Source: Rhodobiaceae bacterium
GTDB lineage: Bacteria; Pseudomonadota; Alphaproteobacteria; Parvibaculales; Parvibaculaceae
Direction: 5' to 3'
Assembly: GCA_003330885.1 (NCBI GenBank)
Contig: CP030277.1
Coordinates: forward strand, 930,001-994,000
Length of the DNA: 64,000 bases
Part shown: piece by piece, positions 12,269 to 22,190 of the stretch
Numbering within the stretch: position 1 is the first letter of the stretch
Layout of the letters: each line of letters opens with the position of its first letter
Position numbers and translations under genes: made by a program
The notes under the pieces: model-generated
Database searches by the model: none
Seen by the model: only the letters and a program-made list of their open reading frames with translations
What the model was told of the DNA's origin: nothing

Positions 12269-12307
12269 ACACCCTAAACTTTGGTTTCGGACCAAAGGCT
12301 TAGGTGT
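12269..12307 (-). promoter_or_regulatory. Nested palindrome upstream of the PAS gene set
   Basis: CTTTGGT (12279-12285), a 5-base centre TTCGG and ACCAAAG (12291-12297) form a perfect inverted repeat. It is flanked by ACACCCTAA on the left and TTAGGTGT on the right, which pair apart from one extra C. The structure sits immediately before the start of the first PAS gene, where an operator or a leader hairpin would act. It is not followed by a T-run, so a terminator is unlikely. Confidence 0.45.
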
Positions 12308-12462
12308 AGGGTGGCATTATCCCTTTTACAAAACATGAAGTGCCGTTGGTCTTAGTGGTCAGAACCCCAGAAAACCCCATTTCTGCTGTCGATTTGTGGC
12401 CTCAGCTTGCAGAAATGCGTCGGGAGAGGTAACCAATCTGGAAACTCAGCAGGACAAGAAAG

Positions 12463-13419
12463 ATGAGTACTCAACAGACCTTCACCGTAGCGGCGATGTA
12501 CAAGTTCACTTCGCTGCCTGATTTTGAAGCCCTTCAGGCGCCCTTGCAGTCCATTTGCCGGGACAATGGCGTGATGGGCACAATCCTGCTTGCTAAGGAA
12601 GGGTTGAACGGAACCATTGCGGGGCCTGAACAGGGCGTCCGAGCAGCAATCTCCTACATTCAATCTGACAGCCGTTTCGATGGGATGAGCCTCAAATACT
12701 CTTACGCGGAGGAGATGCCTTTCCACCGAATGAAAGTGCGTTTGAAACGGGAAATTGTGACGCTCGGAAAACCCATTGCGGATCCAAACAAGCAGGTCGG
12801 TACCTATGTGAAGCCCGAGGACTGGAACGACCTCATATCAGATCCAGACGTCATCCTGGTCGACACCCGCAATGAGTACGAAGTGGCAATTGGCACATTT
12901 CAGGGTGCTGAGGACCCAAAGACAGCAAGCTTTAGGGAGTTCCCAGACTGGGTAGAAGCACTGAAAAAGAGGGCGAGCGAAGGCGGAAAACCAAAGGTTG
13001 CCATGTTCTGCACGGGGGGCATTCGCTGCGAGAAAGCGAGCTCCTACATGAAGGCCGAAGGTTTTGACGATGTCTACCACCTCGAAGGGGGCATTCTGAA
13101 ATATCTGGAAAACGTGCCGGAGGAAGAAAGTCTCTGGGAGGGCGAATGTTTTGTCTTTGATCAGCGCGTGTCCGTTGAGCACGGCCTCAAACCTGGCAGC
13201 TATGACATGTGCCACGCCTGCAGGCGCCCGATTTCAGAGGAAGAAAAGGCAGCGCCGGAATATGAGCGCGGCGTGAGTTGTCCCCACTGTTTCGATGCAT
13301 CAAGCCCGGAACAAAAGGCGCGTTTCACCTCGCGACAGAAGCAGATTGACCTTGCGAGGGCCCGTAACGAACAACATCTGGGTGCCAAATACGAGAAACC
13401 AATGCAGCTGACAGAATGA
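12463..13419 (+). CDS. trhO: tRNA uridine(34) hydroxylase (rhodanese-like)
   Basis: TrhO (YceA) hydroxylates wobble U34 of tRNA in an oxygen-dependent way. The 318-residue protein has an N-terminal UPF0176-type domain, then a rhodanese domain with VDTRNEYE and the active-site C183 in FCTGGIRCEKASSYM. A Cys-rich end carries two CxxC-like pairs (CHAC and CPHC) suggestive of zinc. The length and order are those of the family. The stop overlaps the next start by four bases (ATGA). Confidence 0.92.
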   Translation: MSTQQTFTVAAMYKFTSLPDFEALQAPLQSICRDNGVMGTILLAKEGLNGTIAGPEQGVRAAISYIQSDSRFDGMSLKYSYAEEMPFHRMKVRLKREIVTLGKPIADPNKQVGTYVKPEDWNDLISDPDVILVDTRNEYEVAIGTFQGAEDPKTASFREFPDWVEALKKRASEGGKPKVAMFCTGGIRCEKASSYMKAEGFDDVYHLEGGILKYLENVPEEESLWEGECFVFDQRVSVEHGLKPGSYDMCHACRRPISEEEKAAPEYERGVSCPHCFDASSPEQKARFTSRQKQIDLARARNEQHLGAKYEKPMQLTE

Positions 13420-14063
13420 CCCAGGATCTGCCCACATTGTACTCTTTCAGGCGCTGTCCCTACGCCATGCGGGCTCGTCTGGCATTGGCGGCAAGCGGCC
13501 AATCGGTTGCCCTGCGCGAAGTGGTGCTCCGAGACAAACCACCTGAGATGATTGAGGCTTCTGCCAAGGCGACGGTGCCCGTTCTTTTGCTTGGTGATGG
13601 CAGCGTGCTCGAAGAAAGCCTAGATGTGATGAACTGGGCGTTGTCAGAGGCGGACCCGGAAGGGTGGCTGGATGCTGATCGGGCGTTAATGGACAAGCTC
13701 GTAGCGCAGAATGATGGTCCCTTTAAACATCATCTGGATCGCTACAAATATGCCAATCGCTACGATGGTGCAGTCGCTGAGGACCATAGGGCAGAGGCGT
13801 CGAAAATCCTGTCAGATCTGGATACGCGTCTGGCGGAGGGTGATTGGTTATGTGGTCCCCGAGCGAGCTTCGCCGACTACGCGATCCTTCCCTTTATTCG
13901 ACAGTTCGCAAACACCGACCGCGCCTGGTTTGACGAGCAAGACTGGCCTCATCTCCGTGGCTGGTTGGAGCGCTTTCTGGCATCTGATCGGTTCAAGGCG
14001 GTCATGAAAAAATACCCTCAGTGGAGCGCTGGTGATCCAGAACCGACCTTCCCGGCTGAGTGA
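13416..14063 (+). CDS. Glutathione S-transferase-like protein
   Basis: A 215-residue protein with a thioredoxin-fold N-terminus (LYSFRRCPYAMRARLAL) bearing a CPYA motif like glutaredoxin 2 and GST-omega-type proteins. The cis-Pro segment ATVPVLLL and the conserved EESLDVMNWAL glutathione-binding region follow, then an all-helical C-terminal domain. The substrate is unknown. It is translationally coupled to trhO through a four-base overlap. Confidence 0.85.
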   Translation: MTQDLPTLYSFRRCPYAMRARLALAASGQSVALREVVLRDKPPEMIEASAKATVPVLLLGDGSVLEESLDVMNWALSEADPEGWLDADRALMDKLVAQNDGPFKHHLDRYKYANRYDGAVAEDHRAEASKILSDLDTRLAEGDWLCGPRASFADYAILPFIRQFANTDRAWFDEQDWPHLRGWLERFLASDRFKAVMKKYPQWSAGDPEPTFPAE

Positions 14064-14104
14064 GTCCCCGCAGACACACTCCCAACTATTTGGACTCATT
14101 GAGA

Positions 14105-14151
14105 GAATCGCGAATCATTTCCGCTTGACCAGACGAATCACTCTGTGATTC
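14105..14151 (+). promoter_or_regulatory. Cluster of four GANTC sites with a palindrome upstream of ftsB
   Basis: Four GANTC sequences (14105, 14112, 14135, 14147) lie within 47 bp, just before ftsB. The last two form the perfect inverted repeat GAATCAC-TCT-GTGATTC. In Caulobacter and relatives GANTC is methylated by CcrM, and GcrA uses such promoters for cell-division genes. A TTGACC hexamer at 14125 could be a -35 element. Cell-cycle control of ftsB is inferred from position and motif density only. Confidence 0.5.
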
Positions 14152-14161
14152 TCTGACGCTC

Positions 14162-14491
14162 ATGGAACGCTTTGGTCTCGTCTCAACTCATGAACCTCTT
14201 CGGCTTCGGCTCTTGGTATTGCCTATCCTGTGTGGGCTGTTGTTGACCTACTTTGTCGTGAACGCGGTGAAGGGGGATCAGGGACTACGTGCCTGGTCTG
14301 CTTTGACCGTCGAAATTGAGACACTGCGCGAGAACCTCGACGCTGTAAGCACTGACCGCGCCCGTCTGGAGCATCAGGTAGCTCTGCTGCGTCCTGAGAG
14401 CCTGGATCCGGATCTGCTTGATGAGCGCGCCCGTGCCTATTTGGGTGTCTCCCGACCGGACGAACTGACGATTTATCGTGATCCGAAGTGA
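14162..14491 (+). CDS. ftsB: Septum formation initiator FtsB
   Basis: A 109-residue bitopic protein: a short cytoplasmic N-terminus, a membrane helix near residues 18-35, then a coiled coil (about 45-80) and a short C-terminal LDERARAYLGVSRPDE segment, as in FtsB/DivIC proteins. FtsB links FtsQ and FtsL in the divisome. The gene lies between eno and pdhA, the usual alphaproteobacterial place for ftsB. Confidence 0.87.
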   Translation: MERFGLVSTHEPLRLRLLVLPILCGLLLTYFVVNAVKGDQGLRAWSALTVEIETLRENLDAVSTDRARLEHQVALLRPESLDPDLLDERARAYLGVSRPDELTIYRDPK

Positions 14492-14663
14492 TTCCGACCA
14501 ATAGGTCGAAACTGACTTTCAGTAAATAGCCTGCTTTATGGCCTGTTTAACCGAAATTCAGTTCATCACAAAATTTTTCATACAAATCAAATATTTAAGC
14601 CGTATCGTCTGCATTGGAATTGACGCATTTCTCGTCCAAGACAACCGCGAGGCCCGGATATAG

Positions 14664-15725
14664 ATGTCGACCAAGAAGGCAGCCCCCAGAAAGACAGCGG
14701 CAAAAAAGTCAGCAAGTCGAAAGAACGCTCCCCGAAAACAGCCAGAAGTCCCAGCCTTCTCAAGCGACGAAGATCTGGAATCTTACAAGATGATGCTCAC
14801 CATCCGCCGCTTCGAAGAAAAAGCGGGCCAGATGTATGGCATGGGGCTCATCGGTGGGTTTTGCCATCTCTACATTGGTCAGGAAGCCGTTGTCGTCGGC
14901 GTGCAGATGGCGTCGGTTGAAGGCGATCAGATGATTACTGGATATCGGGATCACGGCCATATGCTGGCAATGGGCCTCGACCCTAAAGGGGTGATGGCAG
15001 AGCTGACGGGCCGTGAAGGCGGCCTGTCCCGCGGCAAGGGTGGCTCCATGCACATGTTCTCCTCCGAGAAACACTTTTACGGCGGTCACGGCATCGTTGG
15101 TGCGCAGGTGTCTTTAGGCACAGGTCTCGCATTCGCTAATCGGTATCAAGACAATGGCAATGTGTCCTTTGTCTATTTTGGTGATGGCGCGGCGAACCAG
15201 GGTCAGGTTTACGAAAGCTTCAACATGGCGGAACTCTGGGAGCTGCCGGTCGTCTATGTGATTGAGAACAATCAATATGCAATGGGCACAGCGATCAGCC
15301 GAGCATCTGCGCAGACGGACCTCTCCAAACGCGGCGTCAGTTTTAACATTCCTGGCGAACAGGTAGATGGAATGGACGTGCGCGCGGTGAAAGATGCAGC
15401 AGCTCGTGCCGCCGCATCTTGTCGAGCCGGCAATGGACCCTTCATCCTTGAGATGAACACCTATCGCTATCGTGGACACTCAATGTCGGATCCAGCCAAA
15501 TATCGTGCGCGGGAAGAAGTGAACCGCATGCGCGAAGAACATGACCCAATCGAACAGGTTAAGGCGCGACTTCTGAAATCAAAAAAGATCGACGAAGTGG
15601 GCCTCAAAGAAATCGACGCTGAGGTTCGGGCTATCGTCACCGAAGCGGCAAACTTTGCGCAGGAAAGCCCGGAGCCAGAACCCGCGGAGCTTTGGACAGA
15701 TATCATTGAGGAGGTGCAGGCATGA
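14664..15725 (+). CDS. pdhA: Pyruvate dehydrogenase E1 component, alpha subunit
   Basis: 353 residues. A Lys/Ala/Arg-rich extension of about 30 residues is followed by the E1-alpha fold. The thiamine diphosphate site is [18 protein letters not shown], and the phosphorylation-loop-like region [15 protein letters not shown] is conserved. With PdhB it decarboxylates pyruvate and acetylates the E2 lipoyl group. First gene of pdhA-pdhB-pdhC-lpdA; its stop overlaps the pdhB start by four bases. Confidence 0.96.
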   Translation: MSTKKAAPRKTAAKKSASRKNAPRKQPEVPAFSSDEDLESYKMMLTIRRFEEKAGQMYGMGLIGGFCHLYIGQEAVVVGVQMASVEGDQMITGYRDHGHMLAMGLDPKGVMAELTGREGGLSRGKGGSMHMFSSEKHFYGGHGIVGAQVSLGTGLAFANRYQDNGNVSFVYFGDGAANQGQVYESFNMAELWELPVVYVIENNQYAMGTAISRASAQTDLSKRGVSFNIPGEQVDGMDVRAVKDAAARAAASCRAGNGPFILEMNTYRYRGHSMSDPAKYRAREEVNRMREEHDPIEQVKARLLKSKKIDEVGLKEIDAEVRAIVTEAANFAQESPEPEPAELWTDIIEEVQA

Positions 15726-17107
15726 GTATCGAGATTTTGATGCCCGCACTCTCTCCAACCATGGAAGAGGGCACGCTTGCCAAATGGTTGGTGAAAGAAG
15801 GAGACGAAGTAAGCTCTGGTGATTTGATTGCGGAGATCGAGACTGACAAAGCGACAATGGAGCTTGAGGTGGTTGATGAAGGCCGCATCGGCAAGCTGGT
15901 TGTTGCAGAGGGCACGGAAAACGTGCCCGTCAATGATTTGATCGCGGTGCTGTTGCTCGAGGGTGAAGACGCCACTGCGATTGCTGATGCTCCATCGGCG
16001 ACGACGGCGGAAAAGCCGACAGCATCCGCTGCGGAGCAGTCTGTCCAAGTCGCAGCATCTGACGCTGCACTTGCCCCAGTAACCGCTGCCGTTGCTCCGG
16101 ACCCAGAAATTCCAGACGGCACAGACATGCAATCGACGACCGTGCGCGAAGCACTCCGCGATGCCATGGCCGAGGAAATGCGCGCGGACGAAAATGTCTT
16201 CGTCATGGGCGAGGAGGTTGCCGAATATCAGGGCGCCTACAAGGTCACTCAAGGTCTGCTTGAGGAGTTCGGACCGCGCCGCGTTGTCGATACGCCGATC
16301 ACAGAGCACGGCTTTGCAGGTCTGGCGTCTGGTGCAGCCATGGCAGGCCTTAGACCCGTCGTTGAGTTCATGACGTTCAACTTCGCCATGCAGGCGATTG
16401 ACCACATCATCAACTCTGCGGCGAAGACGCGTTACATGTCTGGCGGGCAGATGACCTGTCCGATTGTCTTCCGCGGACCCAATGGTCCAGCAGCCCGTGT
16501 GGGTGCGCAGCACAGCCAGGACTATTCCTCGTGGTACGCCCATGTGCCTGGGTTGAAAGTTGTCGCACCTTATTCAGCTGCGGATGCGAAGGGCCTCCTG
16601 AAGGCCGCTATCCGTGACCCGAACCCGGTTGTCTTTCTGGAAAACGAGATCCTCTACGGTCGTTCTTTTGATGTGCCGGAGACAGATGATTGGGTTGTGC
16701 CGATCGGCAAAGCCAAGATCCTTCGCGAGGGGACTGACGTGACGATCGTCTCTTTCAGCATGGGACTGACCTATGCGCTCGACGCAGCTGACAAGCTCGC
16801 CGAAGACGGCATCAAGGCAGAGGTGATCGATTTGCGGTCTTTGCGTCCGCTAGACACGGATACGATCATTGCCTCAGTACAGAAGACAAACCGGCTTGTC
16901 GTGGTGGAAGAGACTTGGCCCATCTGTGGGATCGGATCGGAAATTGTGGCGCAAGTGCAGGAGAAGGCATTTGATTATCTCGACGCCCCGATCCTTCGCA
17001 TCTCCGGAAAAGATGTGCCGATGCCATATGCCGCCAATCTTGAGAAGCTGGCACTACCCAGTGCGCCGGAAGTTGTCGCTGCCGTAAACTCAGTCATGTA
17101 TCGCTAG
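15722..17107 (+). CDS. pdhB: Pyruvate dehydrogenase E1 beta subunit with N-terminal lipoyl domain
   Basis: 461 residues, longer than a plain E1-beta because residues 1-80 are a biotinyl/lipoyl domain with the lipoylated Lys in [10 protein letters not shown]. An Ala/Pro/Thr-rich linker follows to about residue 135, then the transketolase-like E1-beta domain with [16 protein letters not shown] and the C-terminal transketolase domain. A lipoyl domain on E1-beta is characteristic of many alphaproteobacteria. The complex feeds acetyl-CoA to the TCA cycle. Confidence 0.96.
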   Translation: MSIEILMPALSPTMEEGTLAKWLVKEGDEVSSGDLIAEIETDKATMELEVVDEGRIGKLVVAEGTENVPVNDLIAVLLLEGEDATAIADAPSATTAEKPTASAAEQSVQVAASDAALAPVTAAVAPDPEIPDGTDMQSTTVREALRDAMAEEMRADENVFVMGEEVAEYQGAYKVTQGLLEEFGPRRVVDTPITEHGFAGLASGAAMAGLRPVVEFMTFNFAMQAIDHIINSAAKTRYMSGGQMTCPIVFRGPNGPAARVGAQHSQDYSSWYAHVPGLKVVAPYSAADAKGLLKAAIRDPNPVVFLENEILYGRSFDVPETDDWVVPIGKAKILREGTDVTIVSFSMGLTYALDAADKLAEDGIKAEVIDLRSLRPLDTDTIIASVQKTNRLVVVEETWPICGIGSEIVAQVQEKAFDYLDAPILRISGKDVPMPYAANLEKLALPSAPEVVAAVNSVMYR

Positions 17108-17118
17108 GGAGGAACGTC

Positions 17119-18387
17119 ATGCCAATACCAATTCTCATGCCCGCTCTCTCCCCTACGATGGAAGAGGGCACATTAGCCAAATGGCTGGTGAAAGAAGGTG
17201 ATGAGGTGCGCTCCGGCGACCTTATTGCTGAGATTGAAACCGACAAGGCGACCATGGAAGTGGAAGCCGTTGATGAAGGAACTGTGGGCAAGCTTCTGGT
17301 GGCCGAAGGTACAGAAGGCGTGCCGGTCAACGAGCCCATTGCTGTGATCCTGGAAGAGGGTGAGGATGCCAGTGCCGCTGAGAACCTCGCAGCACCAACG
17401 TCAGCGCCCGCTGCACCTGCAGAAAAAAGTCCTGCGCCAGACACCAAGCCTGCAAAAGCCGCAGACGCACCCGCGCCAGCGAAAGAAAAACCGGCGGGTG
17501 GGCGAGTATTCGCAAGCCCTTTGGCGAAGCGCATTGCTAAAGATAAAGGCATTGATCTCTCTGCTGTCACAGGGAGCGGCCCACGCGGCCGCATTGTGAA
17601 GGTGGATGTCGAAGCCGCACCTAAAACACCCGTCCGTGCAGCGGGCAAAGCCCCGACAGCAATGTCTTCAATTGATGCGCGCGCATTCTATGAAGAGGGC
17701 ACATATAACGAGATCCCGCTTAACTCGATGCGCAAAACCATCGCGCGCCGCCTCACACAATCGAAGCAGGAAATTCCGCATTATTACCTTACCATTGATT
17801 GCGTACTGGATGAGCTACTCAAGGTCCGCAAACATCTGAACGCAGAAGGCGCCGATGCAGGCGTCAAGCTATCCGTCAATGACTTCATTGTCCGGGCGGC
17901 AGCACTGGCGCTCAAAAAAGTGCCAGAGGCCAATGTGAGTTTTGCAGATGATGCGCTACTCCAGCATCACCACTCGGATGTCGGCATTGCGGTGGCTCTG
18001 GAAGGTGGGTTAATCACACCGATCATTCGCCGTGCAGATGAAAAGGGCCTTGCTGAAATTTCGGCTGAGGCGAAAGAGCTGGCAGCCCGTGCGAGAGACA
18101 AGAAACTCTCACCGGCTGAATTTGAAGGCGGAAGTTTCTCTGTGTCAAACCTCGGCATGTTTGGCATCAAGAACTTCACTGCGGTGATCAATCCTCCACA
18201 GGCAGCCATTATGGCTGTTGGAGCTGGTGAGCCACGGCCGATCATCGTGGACGGTGAAGTGAAAGCGGCGACTGTGATGACGGTGACGCTTTCCTGTGAT
18301 CACAGGGCGATTGATGGAGCATTGGGCGCGCAGCTACTCGCCGCCTTCAAGTCCTACATCGAATATCCCCCCTCTATGTTGCTGTGA
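17119..18387 (+). CDS. pdhC: Dihydrolipoamide acetyltransferase (E2 of pyruvate dehydrogenase)
   Basis: 422 residues in three parts. A lipoyl domain (1-80) carries Lys in [10 protein letters not shown]. After a Pro/Ala-rich linker comes a peripheral-subunit-binding domain (about 133-170, FASPLAKRIAKDKGIDL). The catalytic acyltransferase domain has the active-site segment CDHRAIDGALGA near the C-terminus. Its lipoyl-coding DNA is strikingly similar to that of the preceding pdhB. It starts 11 bp after pdhB with a GGAGG ribosome site. Confidence 0.97.
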   Translation: MPIPILMPALSPTMEEGTLAKWLVKEGDEVRSGDLIAEIETDKATMEVEAVDEGTVGKLLVAEGTEGVPVNEPIAVILEEGEDASAAENLAAPTSAPAAPAEKSPAPDTKPAKAADAPAPAKEKPAGGRVFASPLAKRIAKDKGIDLSAVTGSGPRGRIVKVDVEAAPKTPVRAAGKAPTAMSSIDARAFYEEGTYNEIPLNSMRKTIARRLTQSKQEIPHYYLTIDCVLDELLKVRKHLNAEGADAGVKLSVNDFIVRAAALALKKVPEANVSFADDALLQHHHSDVGIAVALEGGLITPIIRRADEKGLAEISAEAKELAARARDKKLSPAEFEGGSFSVSNLGMFGIKNFTAVINPPQAAIMAVGAGEPRPIIVDGEVKAATVMTVTLSCDHRAIDGALGAQLLAAFKSYIEYPPSMLL

Positions 18388-18397
18388 GGACAAGACA

Positions 18398-19795
18398 ATG
18401 GCTGAAAAATTATATGATGTTGTTGTTGTCGGCTCTGGTCCTGGGGGCTATGTCGCGGCGATCCGTGCGTCTCAGCTGGGGCTGAAAGCGGCTGTTGTAG
18501 AACGGTCCGAGATTGGCGGCATCTGTCTTAATTGGGGGTGTATCCCGACCAAGGCTCTGCTCAGATCTGCGGAGATCTATCACAACATAGAGCGGGCAGA
18601 AGAGTTCGGTCTCAAAGTCGAAGGGCTCTCTTTTGACGGCGCGAAAATCGTTGAGCGGTCGCGCGCCGTGGCGGGGCAACTCTCGCAAGGTGTTCAGTTT
18701 CTTCTCAAGAAAAACAAAGTCGATGTCATCGTCGGCAATGGCAGCTTGTCGGGTAAGGGCAAGATCAAAGTCGAGTCCGATGGCAAGGTGACAGAGCTGT
18801 CGGCTAAGAACATCATTCTTGCGACCGGCGCGCGTGCACGAACCTTGCCGGGCCTCGAACCCGATGGCGAAACGATCTGGTCCTACCGCGAAGCCATGGT
18901 GCCGAAATCCATTCCCAAGTCCGTCCTGGTCATTGGGTCCGGCGCCATCGGGATTGAGTTTGCAAGTTTCTACAAGACCTTTGGTGCAGAAGTCACGGTT
19001 GTGGAGCTGTTGGACCGCGTCCTTCCCGTAGAAGATGAAGAGATATCAGCCTTTGCTGCCAAGTCGTTCAAGAAGCAGGGCATGAACCTGCTGACGGGTG
19101 CGAAGGTCACGGACCTGAAGAAATCGAAATCGGGTGTGACGGCAACCATCGACATTGGTGGAAAGACCGAGACCCTAAAAGCTGAGAAAGTGATTTCCGC
19201 AGTCGGCATTACCGGGAACATTGAAGACATTGGTCTCGAGAAGGCTGGGGTGAAAACGGATCGTGGCCATGTCACGGTGAATGAATGGTGCGAAACCGGC
19301 GTGCCGAACGTCTACGCCATTGGTGATCTGGTCGGTCCCCCTTGGCTGGCCCACAAGGCCAGCCACGAAGGTGTCATGGTCGCGGAACGAATCGCGGGCG
19401 TAAAAGGCGTTCACCCCATGGACACAACCAAAATCCCGGGCTGTACTTATTGTCATCCGCAGGTGGCGAGTGTCGGCCTGACCGAGGCCGCAGCAAAAAA
19501 GGCCGGGCACGAAGTCAAGGTTGGGCGTTTTCCCTTTATCGGAAACGGTAAAGCCATTGCGCTGGGTGAGGCAGAGGGGCTGATTAAAACGGTTTTTGAT
19601 GCGAAAACCGGCGAGTTGCTGGGCGCCCATATGGTGGGTGCCGAGGTCACGGAGTTGATCCAGGGCTATACAATCGCTCGTCAATTAGAGACGACCGAAG
19701 CAGATTTGATGGCAACGGTGTTCCCTCATCCGACATTGAGTGAGATGATGCATGAATCCGTGCTGGACGCTTTTGGGCGGGCTTTGCACATCTGA
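18398..19795 (+). CDS. lpdA: Dihydrolipoyl dehydrogenase (E3)
   Basis: 465 residues from ATG 18398 (an upstream in-frame ATG would lie inside pdhC and adds unrelated sequence). FAD-binding VVGSGPGGYVAAIRA, the redox disulfide GGICLNWGCIPTK, the NAD-binding VIGSGAIGIEFASF and the C-terminal catalytic FPHPTLSEMMHE are all present. It reoxidises the lipoyl groups of the pyruvate dehydrogenase complex. It lies 10 bp after pdhC. Confidence 0.97.
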   Translation: MAEKLYDVVVVGSGPGGYVAAIRASQLGLKAAVVERSEIGGICLNWGCIPTKALLRSAEIYHNIERAEEFGLKVEGLSFDGAKIVERSRAVAGQLSQGVQFLLKKNKVDVIVGNGSLSGKGKIKVESDGKVTELSAKNIILATGARARTLPGLEPDGETIWSYREAMVPKSIPKSVLVIGSGAIGIEFASFYKTFGAEVTVVELLDRVLPVEDEEISAFAAKSFKKQGMNLLTGAKVTDLKKSKSGVTATIDIGGKTETLKAEKVISAVGITGNIEDIGLEKAGVKTDRGHVTVNEWCETGVPNVYAIGDLVGPPWLAHKASHEGVMVAERIAGVKGVHPMDTTKIPGCTYCHPQVASVGLTEAAAKKAGHEVKVGRFPFIGNGKAIALGEAEGLIKTVFDAKTGELLGAHMVGAEVTELIQGYTIARQLETTEADLMATVFPHPTLSEMMHESVLDAFGRALHI

Positions 19796-19817
19796 ACCGT
19801 AACAGTACCAGAGAGTC

Positions 19818-20561
19818 ATGACTGCACTTCTGACCGACCCCCAAGTCTGGGCAAGCCTGCTTACGCTGACCTTGCTCGAAGTCGTGCTTGGCATCGACAA
19901 TCTCATCTTCCTGACAATCCTGGCGTCCCGCGCACCAGAGCATCAAAGAGATGCGGTTCGCAAATGGGGGTTGGCAGGTGCGCTGCTTACCCGGCTTGTC
20001 CTGCTATTCTCGATTGCCTGGGTGGCGAGTCTTGTCGAACCGGTCTTCAACGCCTTCGACATGGATTTTTCCTGGCGGGACATGGTGCTGTTCTTCGGTG
20101 GCCTGTTTTTGCTCGCCAAAGGCACGACGGAAATCCACCATACGGTCGAAGGAGAAGAGCACGAACCCAGTGCGCGGTCGATGGGTTTTGCGATGGCAAT
20201 TGCTCAGATTGCTGTTTTGGACATCGTGTTCTCTTTGGACAGTGTCATCACCGCCGTGGGTATCGCCGAACATGTTGAGGTGATGGTGGTCGCTATTGTT
20301 ATCGCCATGGCTGTGATGTTGTTTGCGGCTGGGCCGGTTGGCGGTTTTGTCGAGCGGCATCCAACCGTCAAAATGTTGGCATTGGCCTTCCTGATTTTGG
20401 TGGGCGCCTCGCTCATTGCCGATGGTCTCCATTTCCACATTCCACGTGGCTACATCTATTTCGCCATCGCATTCTCAATCTCTGTGGAGGGTCTCAATCT
20501 TTGGGCAGCCGCGCGAAGAAGACGTAAGCGTGAAGCTGAGGCAAGAGCGGCCACTCTTTAG
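19818..20561 (+). CDS. TerC-family integral membrane protein
   Basis: 247 residues with about seven membrane helices. The signature LLEVVLGIDNLIFLTILASR near the N-terminus and IAVLDIVFSLDSVITAVGIA in the middle carry the paired Asp residues typical of TerC/YkoY proteins, which are linked to metal (Mn) export during secretion or to tellurite resistance. It lies 22 bp after lpdA on the same strand. The exact substrate is unknown. Confidence 0.88.
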   Translation: MTALLTDPQVWASLLTLTLLEVVLGIDNLIFLTILASRAPEHQRDAVRKWGLAGALLTRLVLLFSIAWVASLVEPVFNAFDMDFSWRDMVLFFGGLFLLAKGTTEIHHTVEGEEHEPSARSMGFAMAIAQIAVLDIVFSLDSVITAVGIAEHVEVMVVAIVIAMAVMLFAAGPVGGFVERHPTVKMLALAFLILVGASLIADGLHFHIPRGYIYFAIAFSISVEGLNLWAAARRRRKREAEARAATL

Positions 20562-20576
20562 GCAAAAGGACGATTG

Positions 20577-22115
20577 ATGTCGGAAGACCAGGGACAGCCT
20601 GTTTCAACAGGGCCAAAGAATGCCGTCGTCATCCTGCTCGATAGTCTGAACAGACATATGCTGGGCGCTTATGGGGGCGAGGAATTCCGCACCCCCAATC
20701 TGGACCGCATTGGCGCGCGATCGACCAAATTTATGAACCACTATGTGGGATCGCTTCCGTGTATGCCCGCGCGGCACGACATCTTGTGTGGTGCCTGGGA
20801 CTTTCTCTGGCGGCCGTGGGGCTCCATCGAGCTTTGGGAAGATGCTATTACTTATGAACTCTCAAAGGCGGGCGTCACCTCTCAGCTGATTTCAGATCAC
20901 CCCCATCTCTTTGAAACCGGTGGCGAAAACTATCACGTGGATTTTTCTGCCTGGGACTATCAGAGAGGCCATGAGGGCGACCTCTGGAAGACAAAGCCTG
21001 ACCCCAGCTGGGCGGGCGCACCGAACTTCGGCCGGGAGCACATGCCCTATGATGACAGTCGGGGCTATTTCAAAGGCGAAGCAGACTTTCCGGGGCCACG
21101 CACCATGCAGGCGGCCGCGTCCTGGCTCGAAGACAATGCCGACCAACATGATCGCTTCTTTCTGTTTGTAGATGAGTTCGATCCCCACGAGCCTTTTGAT
21201 ACCCCCGAACCCTATGCGTCCATGTATGACCCGGATTGGGAAGGCGCTCATATGATCTGGCCGCCTTACATGAAGGGCGCGTTGGAGAAGGGGGTACTCA
21301 CCGAGCGCCAGGCACAACAGATCCGGGCGTGTTATGGCGCGAAACTCACCATGATCGATCACTGGCTCGGCAAAGTGCTCGATGTCATGGATGCGAAGGA
21401 CCTTTGGGACGACACAGTGTTCATCCTCTGCACCGACCACGGTCATTATCTGGGCGAGAAAGATCTATGGGGAAAACCCGGTGTGCCCATCTATCAGACC
21501 CTTGGGCATATCCCTCTCATGATTGCTGCGCCGGGTGTGTCACCCTGCACCTGTGATGCGCTGACAACCAGCGTCGATCTCTTTGCCACTCTGGCGGATC
21601 TGTTTGGCATCAAAGACAATATTCGACAGCGCACCCACGGGCACTCGCTCTTGCCGCTGATGGATGGCAGCCGACCCTCGGTTCGAGATTGGCTCCTCTC
21701 CGGTGTGTGGGGCAGGGAAGTGCATCTGATTGATGGGACCCATAAATATGCGCGTGGGAGCGATGGGACCAATCGTCCTATTTCCATGTTCTCAAACCGC
21801 TGGTCCACCATGCCGACCCACTTCCTGCGTCGGGAGGATGAGTTGCCTTTGCCGGATGACAGAGCCGCTTTGGACCGAATGCCCGGCAGCAAGGTCCCCG
21901 TGATCCGTCAGCCCTGGGGCGAGAATGATCGGCTGCCCTATTGGGCACCGCCCAAACTCGGGCCCAACCTGCTGTTTGATCTGAAGAATGATCCAGCCGA
22001 GGAGACTGATCTGTCAGGAACGCCTCTAGCCGGGGAATATGCGGATAAGCTTCACGCCGCCTTGAACGAGGTGGACGCACCCGATGACCAATTTGTGCGA
22101 TTGGGATACGCCTGA
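20577..22115 (+). CDS. Sulfatase / alkaline-phosphatase-superfamily hydrolase
   Basis: 512 residues, cytoplasmic as no signal peptide is seen. It has the metal-binding N-terminus (AVVILLDSLNRHMLGAYGG), the formylglycine site C62 in LPCMPARHD (CxPxR, needs oxidation by a maturase), and the later LCTDHGHYLGEKDLWGK metal and active-site segment. It follows TerC by 15 bp with AAAGGA before ATG 20577. Substrate unknown; phosphonate or phosphodiester activity is also possible in this superfamily. Confidence 0.88.
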   Translation: MSEDQGQPVSTGPKNAVVILLDSLNRHMLGAYGGEEFRTPNLDRIGARSTKFMNHYVGSLPCMPARHDILCGAWDFLWRPWGSIELWEDAITYELSKAGVTSQLISDHPHLFETGGENYHVDFSAWDYQRGHEGDLWKTKPDPSWAGAPNFGREHMPYDDSRGYFKGEADFPGPRTMQAAASWLEDNADQHDRFFLFVDEFDPHEPFDTPEPYASMYDPDWEGAHMIWPPYMKGALEKGVLTERQAQQIRACYGAKLTMIDHWLGKVLDVMDAKDLWDDTVFILCTDHGHYLGEKDLWGKPGVPIYQTLGHIPLMIAAPGVSPCTCDALTTSVDLFATLADLFGIKDNIRQRTHGHSLLPLMDGSRPSVRDWLLSGVWGREVHLIDGTHKYARGSDGTNRPISMFSNRWSTMPTHFLRREDELPLPDDRAALDRMPGSKVPVIRQPWGENDRLPYWAPPKLGPNLLFDLKNDPAEETDLSGTPLAGEYADKLHAALNEVDAPDDQFVRLGYA

Positions 22116-22190
22116 TTTCACCGGGCGATCTTAACTTTTTCGGTCTATACTCCCATATAGAGACTTCGAGACTTGAGCAGATAGAAACGC

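Noticed and set aside
15467-16543. A 358-residue minus-strand frame across pdhA and pdhB
   Set aside because: It lies fully opposite two certain genes and is low in complexity; no ribosome site or family resemblance.
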